From: Heliocidaris erythrogramma
Taxonomy: Eukaryota; Echinodermata; Echinoidea; Camarodonta; Echinometridae
Length of the DNA stretch: 64,000 nt
Reading direction: 5' to 3'
NCBI GenBank assembly: GCA_025617745.1
Contig: CM046870.1
Location: 8,186,303-8,250,302 of the forward strand
The translations under genes and the position numbers were made by a program. The notes under the pieces were generated by a model. The model worked only from the letters and a program-made list of their open reading frames with translations, searched no databases and was not told the DNA's origin. The first letter of the stretch is position 1. Each line of letters opens with the position of its first letter. Shown piece by piece: positions 11,507 through 21,829 of this stretch.

Positions 11507-11968
11507 TGACAGACAGTGTTATAGCTAGGAACTTTTTAGTGGTGGTTCAAATTTCACCGACTGACAAGCAACAAGTCATTCTAGCGAACGGAGCCTCGCA
11601 ATTAGCAGCTTCCGGTATACGCTACGTAAAACATGATATATATTTGTATGTGCAAATTACGAACAGTAGTACGGTATAGTGCGTAACAAAAGACAACGAA
11701 ACTCGGCAAATCTTTAAGAAATAATCATTTATTGTCAAATAGAAAGCATGATTCTTGTACGATTGCAAATAAAACAAGAATAAAGATGGAAATATGAATG
11801 TAAGTACCACGTTTCTTCACAAACGGTTACGTTTAATGCTGTTCTTATGTGGAATTAGTGCCGGTCGGAAGCACTGTTTTTCACCCGGAGTGGTGGACGG
11901 AAATCCCCCGTGCTGGTCGGGCCCGTCCACCGCCGACCACCGTAGCTATAACACTGCTGACAGACAGA
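11507..11968. repeat. Possible 460-bp inverted-end element
   Basis: Seen: ctgacagacagtgttatagc near 11507-11528 and its near complement (tagctataacactgctgac) near 11943-11968. Just inside, gtggtgg-like and ccaccgccgaccacc stretches also pair loosely. The right part is unusually GC-rich for the region and holds an open frame (11794-11997) that resembles nothing I recognise. Moderate support only. Confidence 0.4.
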
Positions 11969-12618
11969 CTTGTCATTGTCATTCACCAAGTGCTTGACCA
12001 CAGGAAAGGTATATGGTGGTCAATGTAAATCAAAATTTTAAGCATCAATCAAGCATTCTAAATATATAATTATAATTATATGCTACCACAGAAATTTTCA
12101 GAGGAAATTGCAGATTTTTAAGAAGATACTACCTTATTTCAACATTAAACAATAGTAAACAAATGAAAAAACAAAGAATACTGGATAAAAAGAAATTCAA
12201 ATGTAATTTTCAATAATTCTTATGCATAAATTTAGGTAAAGTAATAATGTTTGGTATCATAAGAATTGGTAATAAATTTCCTTCAAGTTTTGTACACAAC
12301 ATTTTGTGAAATGATAGATGGTTAATGAGGTGCAGACATTTGAAAATTAAGCATTGATCACATTTTGGTAAAATTTTTAAGACAGCTAAACCCCTTGGCA
12401 CAGTATGAGTTAATACAAAGATCCAAAGGTCCAGTCACCAATATTGAATTTCAAGAGGACAGACAAGTTTTCTTGGTCCCCAAATATTATATATAATGTT
12501 AAAACTTTGAAAATTCAAACTGCCTATTACCATTAACATTTCAATACTATTATCATGCCTTCATTATCAAATCTTTAGTCTAACTTGAAGGAAACCCATA
12601 ATTCTAAGATGAACATAC

Positions 12619-12821
12619 CAAGGTCACTTAGGTAAGAGTTGCGCATCTTTCTCGTCGTGATGCTGTCTGTGGTTTCCAGAGACGATGCCCTTCGGATGCT
12701 GACGCCGCTCCGCGCTGTCTGATTGGACCACGTCTTGGCCAGTGGGGTGTGTCTAGGGAATGTGTTATGCACAGTTAAGCTCGTCTCGTGTTCGTTTGCG
12801 TCACGTAATGAGCCATCTCTT
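12619..12821 (-). CDS. ERG: ERG-type K+ channel, linker exon with SIRRASSLE motif
   Basis: Seen: minus-strand acceptor gtccttgcag/AAGAGATGG and donor GACCTTG/gtatgt, 203 nt. It enters in phase 2 (AG from the previous exon plus A gives Arg) and leaves in phase 1. The protein runs RDGSLRDANEHETSLTVHN, then TFPRHTPLAKTWSNQTARSG, then VSIRRASSLETTDSITTRK. The string S-x-RRASS resembles vertebrate ERG (SVRRASSADDIE) in the same part of the linker and is a plausible basophilic-kinase site (R-R-x-S). The order matches the family: PAS, TFRLKLP, RRASS, SDSDL. Known: the proximal linker of ERG influences gating and is phosphorylated in vertebrates. Inferred: similar regulation here. The 12575-12913 open frame overruns both splice sites and should not be used as the boundary. 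Confidence 0.88.
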
Positions 12822-12881
12822 CTGCAAGGACAGAAAGGTATCGTTTTAACGTTATATTCTACACATTTTAAGAAAAAGTTT

Positions 12882-13131
12882 AACCCCTTCCATGCCACCA
12901 GAGTTTTGAGCAATGATCAAAAAAAACATTCAAGAGTTAAATATTAACTTTCGATGAGTTTTTTGCTTGAGCAATCTGGGCAAAGATATATTGCATAGGA
13001 ATAAACATTATATTGAAGGCACAGGTTTCTGTATGAGGAAGAATTTTCATGCCATATCTTTGCCTGAACAAAATGTTCAACACTAATTTTTTGGGCGGGA
13101 TTTGCCGCCCACGGCATGGTAGGGGTTAAGC
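12882..13131. repeat. MITE with ttaaccccttccatgcc ends
   Basis: Seen: gtttaaccccttccatgcca at the left and ggcatggtaggggttaag at the right are inverted. AT-rich interior including cagagttttgagcaatgatc. Related text lies at 28378-28530 (tatgccaccagacttttgaa, ataatggcatgatg). Not coding. Confidence 0.6.
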
Positions 13132-13209
13132 AGTTTTTTAAAAGCTTATACAACGCATGCTCCGGCGACAATTGCTCGCGTTAATTTCATACACAAACTT
13201 ATCTTATCT

Positions 13210-13625
13210 TATTTCCATATTCCTTCAAACCCCTCCCCTCCCCCTTCAACTTCCCACATGCAGGCAGTTTCCAAGGTGTAAAACCCAATTTGAAATAAGT
13301 TTTATCTGTCTCAAATAGCTACAGTCCGAATCGGAAGCTGCTGAGGGTAGGTTCTTTGCAAAGTTTCCTGAAAAAGTGATATCATGCAAATTCCAAATAT
13401 TACTCCAATTTGAAATTGAATAAACTTTTGAGGGTTGCTTGTCCAGATTCAGAAAGCTGTGAGTCTTGGCATTTCTCTTTTTTGAAAAAGCCTCTAATCC
13501 TATTTCCATATTCCTTCAAACCCCTTCAAACCCCTCCCCTCCCCCTTCAGCTTCCCACATGCAGGCAGTTTTCAAGGTGTAAAACCCAATTTGGAATAAG
13601 TTTTATCTGTCTCAAACAGCTACAG
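13210..13625 (+). repeat. Direct duplication (tttccatattccttcaaacc) bracketing the pseudo-exon
   Basis: Seen: 13210-13322 and 13501-13625 are near-identical (ctcccctcccccttcaactt, cacatgcaggcagtttccaa, ggtgtaaaacccaatttgaa, ttatctgtctcaaatagcta). The decayed exon copy at 13324-13481 lies between them, implying a local segmental duplication followed by recombination. Confidence 0.8.
13324..13481 (-). pseudogene. Decayed partial copy of the SAASDSD exon and its intron flank
   Basis: Seen: this block is a near copy of 8703-8866. It carries the acceptor (atcactttttcag), the first 44 coding bases (GNFAKNLPSAASDSD) and about 110 bases of the adjoining intron. The coding copy then breaks off into unrelated sequence (CSYLRQ) and soon reaches a stop. 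Its acceptor phase (1) does not fit the preceding exon 14199-14532 (which leaves in phase 2), so splicing to it in order would shift the frame. It is flanked by a second direct duplication (13210-13322 and 13501-13625). Most likely a non-functional intronic duplicate. Confidence 0.75.
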
Positions 13626-14198
13626 CATGATTGCGTTTCAAATGTGTGAAGAAGTATTACCCTCTATTACCCGCACCATCATAAGGTGAATTTACTCTTT
13701 ACTATTATTCATAGTTTCTTAGGAATACACTTCACTACCCTACACACTCAAAAGTACAGAGAACAATTTCCTTATACATTTATAATTCACTTTTGTAAAG
13801 ATCGCAGAGATCACTAACATTGACAAAATATCCTCCATTCATCCCATCCCATTCATCTACCCCCCCCCCCCCCAGTGGTGGAGGGGAGGGCACAATATTC
13901 TAAAAAATTTCTGACAAGCAAAAGAAAAGCAAAGACAAAGTGAAAAAGGCCCCCCCCCCCCGATCCGCCCTTCCTCCATGGTCAATTTCCTATTCCTGAC
14001 TTCAACCCTAGACTAAACACTATACCAACCACCAACCCTAACCCTGAACATAACCCAAAACTCATTGCCAAAACTAAACCTAACACTATATCTTTTATGA
14101 AATAAGTTAAGCCTGACAAAACGTCAGGTCACCTACGCGAAGCATTGACAGTTTCAATAACCTCCTCCATCGTGTACAGAGTTAAAAAAGAAATGTAC

Positions 14199-14532
14199 CT
14201 GAGGTGAAGAGAATCTGTGCTATGTTTGCAAAACAGTGGGTCCCCGCCGCCCCCAGAAAACGAATCCGAATGCACCGACTTCGTTGACTGGGTTGACGAC
14301 GTTGGAAGGTCGTTGTTGGAGGGGACTTCCTTCAAGCTCAGGAGCGGCATGGAGCTCTCGGGTTCTGTGGTGGTCGACGAGGACCCCGCACCTTGGCTGA
14401 CCCCGTTAAGAGCGCCCTCTTGGCTGTCCTTCTCGCTCCTTTCTCCATCTGCCTCTGGCGGGGCGGGCTGGTTGGCACTGTCCCGCTGGCGGTAGATCTG
14501 CGGAAGCTTGAGCCGGAAAGTCCGATGGTTGT
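14199..14532 (-). CDS. ERG: ERG-type K+ channel, linker exon with TFRLKLP motif
   Basis: This exon encodes part of the cytoplasmic linker between the PAS domain and S1. Seen: minus-strand acceptor tctctctgacag/ACAACC, donor CCTCAG/gtacat, 334 nt, entering in phase 1 and leaving in phase 2. The start reads NNHRTFRLKLPQIYRQRDSA. TFRLKLP is the conserved motif just after PAS in vertebrate ERG (KTFRLKLP). The rest is low-complexity acidic and Ser/Thr/Pro-rich (APPEADGERSEKD; SSSTTTEPESS; SGGGGDPLFCKHSTDSLHLR), as expected for this poorly conserved region. Base composition is much richer in G+C than the flanking intron, another sign of coding. The open frame continues a short way into the downstream intron without family resemblance. 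The plus-strand frames 14217-14495 and 14393-14647 are shadows. Confidence 0.9.
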
Positions 14533-14594
14533 CTGTCAGAGAGAGACAGGACCAACACAAAAATACAGTAGTATTATAGTCGGTTCTCTGACAC

Positions 14595-15120
14595 TTTTTC
14601 TGGCAGCAATTGCTCCTGGTTTTAGTTCATCAAAGATAAAGGGTTAGGGTCAGTGTTGCACTGGGATTATAGATGAGGTTTAGGAATAGGGTTAGGTATA
14701 GCGTTTGGTCCAGGGTTATAGGCGGGAATTTGGTTAGTGTAAGATATTGATTGCGGAGCAATTGTCGCCAGAGCATGTGTTGCATGTTCAACCTTTTAAT
14801 AAAGCCAGGAAGAACTGTACACTAAAATCTGACCTCTAATTCTAATGTATTAAACCTGATCAGAGTGATAATGAGACCTATTTATACTAATGCTCAAAAT
14901 TATTATACATGTAAGACACATGCTTCGGTGACAGTTGTTCCATGGTCAAGATCTAACAGTGAAATATTGCTTACTTGACCCATGACCCAACACTATGCAT
15001 AACCCTAAAACCTAACGTAAAACCCAAATACACTCAAAAGTAAAGTCCCACTCTAAATGCACGGTATATCTTTGATGAAATAAAAGCGTGGAGAAAATGC
15101 TGCCAGAACAAATGTTGAAT
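14595..15120. repeat. Two copies of the caattgctcc / TTAGGGTT-like foldback repeat
   Basis: Seen: 14600-14795 runs ggcagcaattgctcctgg, a gggttaggg-type body, then ggagcaattgtcgccagagc, i.e. inverted ends. 14920-15120 has the opposite orientation body (aaccctaaaacctaacg and so on) with tctttgatgaaataaaagcg. A loose third piece is at 14000-14105 (accctaacc strings, tcttttatgaaataag). Same family as at 18963 and 59750. No coding potential. Confidence 0.6.
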
Positions 15121-15536
15121 CACCCCATACATATTTTGGATCAAAGACGGGTTCGGCTAAGCACTGATGGAGTATAGCCACTATTCCCCAAGCAGCTACA
15201 AAATTGTCCTTATATGAACTATGGGGGAGGGGGGTGGGTTACAAACTCTATTAAGAAATGCAGAAAACAAAGAAAAAATAGTGTAGCCTTCTCCCAAGAG
15301 ACATAACTAAAATATTTGTTGACCCGAAGACTTACCTGTTAAGGCATCATCAGTTGATAGTTTTTGTGAATACTCAAGTTTGTTTCAAACCGTTTTTTTT
15401 TTTTTTTTTTTTTTTTGTAAAATGGGAAAATTTGAACTGTAGGTTTAAAATATTTGTAAGAGTTTGTACCAATTCTACAATTTGTACTTGTATTAGCACA
15501 GATCTGTACATGTATGTTCCATTCAGTATTGACTAA

Positions 15537-15679
15537 CCTGGGGAGTGTTTCATCAAGTGTTTTGTCAGTGATTTTTACCGACAACTGTTATAAGCTACTG
15601 AAATCTTTGCATCTGATTGGCTGAAAGCAAATTTGTCAGTAAAAATCACTGACGAAAGGCTTGATGAAACGCTCCCCTG
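15537..15679. repeat. Foldback MITE family K, subtype gtttcatcaagtg
   Basis: Seen: ggggagtgtttcatcaagtg at the left and its complement (gatgaaacgctcccc) at the right, with an extended match through the gtcagtgatttttac block, and the family core between. Forms a strong hairpin. It abuts the next copy at 15678. Confidence 0.8.
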
Positions 15680-15828
15680 GGCCCTGTTTCATAAAACTTG
15701 TTATCAATAACAACTGCCCCATTTCTAAGACAAATTTGCTATCAGCCAATCAGATTCAAGGATTTGAGTAGCTTATAACAGCTATTGTAACTTGTAATAT
15801 TAATAAGTTTTATGAAACGGGGCCCAGG
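15678..15828. repeat. Foldback MITE family K, subtype gtttcataaaacttg, reverse orientation
   Basis: Seen: ggccctgtttcataaaactt to aagttttatgaaacggggcc, with the core in the opposite orientation to its neighbour (ctatcagccaatcagattc). Directly adjacent to the 15537 copy, so two related foldbacks lie side by side, sharing the cctggg junction. Confidence 0.8.
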
Positions 15829-16389
15829 TCAGTTGGAAAAGATTGCAAGGGATTCAGATCATCATTCTTTGTTCATTTTTCTGGTTCTCACAATATACCT
15901 TACAAATGAAGTATTATTTTAAAATGGGTAATCCACTTTCCTTTTACGTTGGTTTAACCAAAAAAGTCAAATGAAAGAAACAGATCAGTGAAAGTATGAA
16001 GAAAATCCAAAATAGGTTAAGTTCTAAAATTGAACTTTTAAAGTGGGGATCAATCGGACAAGAAATTGGCAACTGTTTATTTTCCCTTGCAAGTACACCT
16101 CTCCATTCGTCAATTCAAACCTCCTTTATAGGTAATGAAAGGGCTAGTTAACTGTCAGTGATCTTATTGTGAAGTTCTCCTGGAAATTTGGACAAATATA
16201 TCTGCTTACAAAGTCATTATAAAACCTACAGAAAATCGTACTTATTTTAAATGAGATTACTTACTTGGGTTTTAAAGAATATAACTGAATATAAATCTTG
16301 ATAAATTATATATTTGGATAATATACATACTTAAAAAAAAAACCTTTACTCATATTGGAGATACTATAAAGGTTTTAACAATACTAAAA

Positions 16390-16625
<236 letters not shown>

Positions 16626-16859
16626 TTCTCTATGTCTACTTCTACAAATTTTACACAGTGACAATAAGAATTAATACTTCCACTGCTGCTATATCTGCTG
16701 CTTACATGTATATAATTCAACTTAAAACAATATATCACAGTGCTAAAAATATAAATATACAGATAAATATAATGGTATACATATCAAAACCTTTCACAAT
16801 TCTAGACTTCTTCTTGTGTTCTCTTTTGGGTTTTTTTTTTTAAATAATCAAACTCAAAA

Positions 16860-18960
16860 CTTTTGTTACATGGCTCCAGTAAACTAGTAACTTAATAATA
16901 TTTATGCACGATAGTAAAAAATCTATTGACTAATAGTGATTTTATATCAAATAAGGGAGCATAGCGAAACGCAATAGCGCTTAAAGACGCGGGAAAGACG
17001 CAAAGAGGTAAATTGATAGATTTGTCTGTGATTCTAAAATTAGAATCAGACATATCTGAATAAAAGTTTAAATATTATTTTCCTTAAAAGTGTTCAAAGA
17101 GGTAAATACAAATTCTACATCCTAATATTTTGGTTCTGCCTCTATAACATAAAATTTTGCTTTTGAATAATTTAATCATATATGCGTCTTTCCCACGGTT
17201 TTATGTGCATGACGTTTCACTAACCAACCATAAAAAGAACACTTTTGTATCGTCTAAGAAATAAAACGGGAGAATACACAATGCATTTGGTTATATTGTA
17301 TTGCAATACACAGGATTATTGCTTAAATACGAACTAAACATATAAGCAATAGGGGAAAGATTATGGCTTTAATATCATAAATAGAATACTAGCTGTAGTT
17401 ATAATGCATATATACACCATAATCCATTAATTAATATCTTCTTAAGATGTTCTTAAGATGTTCTTAAGTCAGACAGATGCATAATATCGTCCAGTTCAAG
17501 CATATACACTGCGTGGCCACGATATATTGATGCATTTCATATCACAATTTTGTTGTTTAATATAATAATCTTGAACTCTGGTCATGACAATCAATGAATT
17601 TTCACAGATTCAGATGAAATTTACAATCAATACTCTAATCGACAACAAAAAATGACAAATGCCATATAATTCATTAGAAAACAGAATTTAGTCCAGTTTT
17701 ATAATTAAAAAAAAAAAGGAAAATCAAGATACCTAGTCATCCTGACGATTGCAGAATACGCTGATTTGCATGTCATCTGCTGAAAGTCAGAACGGTCTTT
17801 AACTCCTATAATTTTAGATGGAGTTATTCCCTTCTAACTCTTAGAATACAATGTGCAAATGTGAGCTGTAATTGGTTAGTATTTGGTTTGTCAAAATAAT
17901 TACCCATTCCAAACACATATCTATTGCATTATCAAAATAGTGAATCACTTTCAGCTAATTTATATACAAATGAATGTCCATGACCAGAATTCAAGACCAT
18001 CTTTGTCTCTTTCCGACCCAGAATAACTGCATTTAATATATTTGCAGACTTATATCAGCATTAAATGGGAATTTTCTTTTGGAGTATGCAAGGGGACCAA
18101 CATAACGTACATATGTATATATTGCTCGCATAAGGATGCCTATTTAGGGTACTATTAGGGTTTTGTATAATTCCACATACAGTAATACAAAACAACGGAT
18201 TTGTATTCCAAAATAGCAGTTACTATGCAAGAAGCGGTGAGGCATTATTTTTGACAAATAATTTTTGTGCTAGTACAAAACTATTAAAATTTACAAATTA
18301 TATATTTTTTGAAGCTTTGCACACATGTATCATAAGTATGTTATTACAAATTAAAGAAGTATGAAATATTTCCATTGTAAATCAAGTAGATATGTAAATA
18401 GCGCTGACATTCAAATATAGCAAATAGCCAATGCTTTGCCGAGAATTTTATCAATAACCATCTAAAAGGTGGCTTAAATACATTTCATATTTAAAGACAG
18501 AATAATTAGACTGATAAAAGATAATAATATGAAATATACATAGGAATGAATCTACCAGCCAATACAAGGAATAGAAATCGATTAAAATGTCAAGTACATG
18601 TAAATCAGTTGGATGATTACCCTTATAAATATGAGAGAAAAATTATCATAGGAACAAAATATATGTGCAAAAAACTACAGGAGAGCTGGTCCTTGATCAA
18701 AAGCATCAGAATGAAGAAATAGCTGTAAGAGTAGTCAAAATAAGCACAGCAAACGGTAAAATCCAAGATGATGAATACAGGACAGGACAGATTTAGTAGA
18801 TAAAGAAAGTTTTTAAGTCAAGTTAGTGCACTCCAGAAATGTAAGAAACGTCAAGATATGGTAAATTTCAAAAAGTACATACAAAGATGTGAAGGGAAAA
18901 AACAATCAATAAAACAGTGTCATACACATCTCTCAAATTGGTAGTGTCCAAAACTTTGTG
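16860..18960. other. ERG intron, no exon seen
   Basis: Two kilobases of very AT-rich DNA in the 7.2 kb intron. Only weak features: a half P-family palindrome near 17800-17845 and a tandem ttcttaagatg at 17438-17468. Confidence 0.5.
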
Positions 18961-18962
18961 CT

Positions 18963-19770
18963 CCGATACATGCCCCTCCGACACATGCCCCAGCGGCAAT
19001 TGCTCCAGGTTTAATCTTGTCAAATATACAGGGTGACCCAGAAAGAATGCAACACCTGAGACCTGCAATTTCAATGACACCATTGACACAATATCATAAG
19101 TTTTTATTTTATAGGGTAGAAAATTCTTTTTCCGAGTGAAATAACACCAAGATTTTGGACAGGGTATTTTGATTCTACAGCTATTTTTGTAAGGCAATGT
19201 CAATTTCAAAATTTGCTGCATTTGCAACCGTAGTCATTCTTGAAGCAGCGAGAAATTTGCCTATGACGGCTTTCAATACAGTCAGCTTTGTTGACAAATG
19301 CGTGCCTGCTCTCGCTTTGAAAATGAAGACAGCATGAATGAAACAGAGATTTACGGAAAGCCGTCATACGCAAATTTATCAACGCTTTAAGCATGACTAC
19401 GGTTGCAAAAATAGCATATTTTGAAAATGACACTGCCTCACAAAAATAGCCATAGAATCAAAACACCTACCCCAAATTGATGATCCTAGGTGTCATTTTA
19501 CTTGGAAAAGAATGTTCTGCCTAATAAAACAAAAACTAATGATATTGTGTCAATGATGTCGTTGAATTTGCAGATCTCATGTGTTGCATTCTTTCTGGGT
19601 CACCCTGTATAGTGTTAGTGTTAGAGTTACGGTTGCAATTGGGTTTTAGGTTAGGTATGGTGTTAAGGAGAGGAATAGTGTTTGTTCCAGGCCGGCCAAA
19701 GCTAGGAATTTGATTAGTATCGGAAATTGATCGCAGAGTAATAATCGCCGGAGCATGTGCTGTATACAAC
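18963..19770. repeat. Older caattgctcc / CCTAA-type repeat interrupted by the 579-bp MITE
   Basis: Seen: the left piece (ccagcggcaattgctcc, then a tttaatcttgtcaaatata tail) and right piece (gttagggtt-like bases, ggttttaggttaggtatgg, then cgccggagcatgtgctg) are the two ends of a repeat also present near 13150, 14595-14795, 14920-15120 and 59750-59990. Its ends are inverted to each other (caattgctcc against ggagcaattg in the 14.6 kb copy) and the body is rich in ttaggtt, resembling degenerate telomere repeat. Confidence 0.6.
19029..19607. mobile_element. 579-bp fully palindromic mariner-like MITE
   Basis: Seen: terminal inverted repeats begin cagggtgacccagaaagaat and are flanked by TA on both sides (19027-19028, 19608-19609). 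Inner blocks also mirror: gcaaccgtagtcat against atgactacggttgc, and acggctttc against gaaagccgt, so the whole element is one long foldback of about 270-bp arms. It has no coding capacity. It interrupts an older repeat (18963-19026 plus 19608-19770), giving a clear order of insertion. Confidence 0.82.
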
Positions 19771-19784
19771 CCAGAACTTAGCAT

Positions 19785-19874
19785 AGATATATCGTTTGCT
19801 TGGAGCCAGAAGGGCGTTAGCTCTGTGTTAAAGTATATGAGCTAACACCCTTCTGACTCCAAACAGACAATATC
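19785..19874. repeat. ~85-bp palindromic hairpin family P, copy
   Basis: Seen: cgtttgcttggagccagaag then ggcgttagctc pairs with gagctaacacccttctgact and ccaaacagac; loop tgtgttaaagtatat. Prototype of a family with about eight full copies in the window. Confidence 0.8.
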
Positions 19875-20944
19875 AAAAGACTTGAGCCCTGTTCAGACAC
19901 GGCAAACCATCTCCAAAAACTACTGTGCTACAATGTAGGAAAATTTCATGTGTGTGCATGAATAGCAAAAAGGGAGTGTTATGGGTGTCAAAATAGATAG
20001 GTGTGCACAATGATTGGTCCCAAAACAAAACCAGAAACTTTTGCCACATGAACATTTTTCACATAGTTAATGACAGCCATTTTCGTGGCAAAATAGTTCT
20101 CAAAAATTTCCAAAATTTTGTGTAGTATGTGATTTAATAATTTTGTAGCACGAAACTTTCAAGAATCTTAACAACTCATAAAATGTTAAAGTTTTATGCC
20201 CACAAAAGTTTCCAGTTCAACAAAACATAAAGCACAATACGCTTTAATATATATCATTCAGTTTGGCACTGCAGTATTTTGAGGCGGTACAGCAAATCGT
20301 GTCCGAATGAGTCTTTATTGTGCAATAAGTATAAATTGACGGTATGATACACTGTCCACCTGTACAATGAAGTGCCAACATAACACAGTAATCATGGAAA
20401 AGTAGATAACCTTTGGAATTGTAATTTAAAATTATTTCAAATCAGAATATTTGAATTTCTAATAAAAGTTATAAAACTGTCTTAATTTTACAGGCCCCCC
20501 CCCCCCAAAGAAAAGGAAATATACAGACTATACATGTACATGTACCTATAAAGCCTGACAAGTTCCCCACATATGATTCTTACAGTACCGAATCTAATTT
20601 CCAATGCTTTTGAATACACTGATGGAAGTTTAATTCATCAATACTGTTTAACATAAGAAGTTGAAAATAAAGAAAGTACACATATAAGTATAAGCTGTTT
20701 TGATCCCATAACCTGTAAATAGTGATAAATTGAAAATAGGAAACATTTCTGATTAATTCCATGCATCCACATCAGTCTGTTAAATCATTAAATGCAGGTC
20801 ATATTAATAGAGAAAAAGAAAAATAAGAAAACTTAGAGCTGAAGTATTTTAAGGTGAAAATTGAAGTGCTGATGACTGGCAAATGAATTTTCTTTCAAAA
20901 GTTTCAAAAGATGCTTTAGCAATAGAGAAAATGACCCAATAGTA

Positions 20945-21026
20945 ATATACTATTTGCTGAGAGCCGGACAGCATTGATTCTGTGTAATATGATATGAGTT
21001 AATGCCCTTTCTAGCTCTCAGTAATG
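20945..21026. repeat. Palindromic hairpin family P, copy
   Basis: Seen: tttgctgagagccggacagc to gccctttctagctctcag. Diverged arms. A half copy follows at 21101-21125 (ctagaagggtgttagctc). Confidence 0.65.
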
Positions 21027-21737
21027 TGAGAAAAAAGGGACACAATTAACATTTTCAGTGTTGCATGTATATTTAATGCAAAATCACATCATCCACAGAA
21101 AACTAGAAGGGTGTTAGCTCATTTGAAATGTAAACATTTTACTTTTACTTTTCCTTTCTTATTTGCATCACTTCATATACATGATATTAAAGGTATGTGA
21201 AATTACATGTACATGTATGAATATAACTCCTAATACATTAACTATTTTTAGCCTTGAAATTGGTAGTAAATACACTTTAATACTTTAACCCCTTCTGTGC
21301 CACTAAATATCAAATTAACTGTAACACTTGAAAGTTTATTCATGTCAAATGTTCAAAAACTGGAGGAACAGAAAGGCTTAAGAATTTTGTTCATGAGTGA
21401 GATTGAACAGGAGGACGATTTGTTTCAGACTTAAAACTTTTTCTAGCTTATGGGACAGTTTGAAAGTACAATGCTGCTTGCTTATGAATATATGCATGTA
21501 GGGGAAAATTGCAGAATACTATATTTTATATATATATGACTTGGAGGCTGTATGAGGAGGAAAAGCAGTTATAGGTATAAGGATAAGCTAGGGTGATACA
21601 ATATAAAGGAGTAAATAGGATAGCAGCAGTTGAATAGCACTCGATACATAACACACACGCGACAAATGCCCACACATGGTGTAGTACAGAGACTGGACGA
21701 AGAGTCCAGTTTGCAGAAAGTGCGCTCTCTATCTTAC

Positions 21738-21797
21738 CTTGGTTTTGACTTTGGGAATTCATAGAGCGCTGAAGAGACATTGCTATTTTGAGCTTGT
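21738..21797 (-). CDS. ERG: 60-nt in-frame exon of the ERG gene (probably alternative)
   Basis: Seen: on the minus strand a strong acceptor with pyrimidine tract (catttccttacttctag) is followed by 60 nt and a consensus donor CAAG/gtaaga. The length is a multiple of three, and both ends are phase 1, exactly the phase linking the PAS exon (23570-23749) to the next exon (14199-14532). Including or skipping it therefore keeps frame. It would insert about 20 residues, KLKIAMSLQRSMNSQSQNQ, a basic then Ser/Gln-rich peptide, directly after the PAS domain and before the conserved TFRLKLP motif. I know of no counterpart in vertebrate ERG, so a cassette exon is an inference. The same DNA lies in a longer open frame (21526-21828), but the splice sites make the short exon the better model. 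RNA-seq junctions would decide it. Confidence 0.72.
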
Positions 21798-21829
21798 CTA
21801 GAAGTAAGGAAATGGGGGGATGAAGCATG

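Noticed and set aside
11794-11997. Plus-strand 67-codon frame in GC-rich DNA
   Set aside because: Coincides with the right end of an inverted-end repeat; no domain and no splice context.
12723-12947. Plus-strand 74-codon frame
   Set aside because: Shadow of the minus-strand SIRRASSLE exon.
14217-14647. Plus-strand open frames
   Set aside because: Shadows of the minus-strand ERG linker exon, which has matching splice sites and family motifs.
21526-21828. 100-codon minus-strand frame as a whole gene
   Set aside because: Only the central 60 nt has strong splice sites; the rest shows no coding character.
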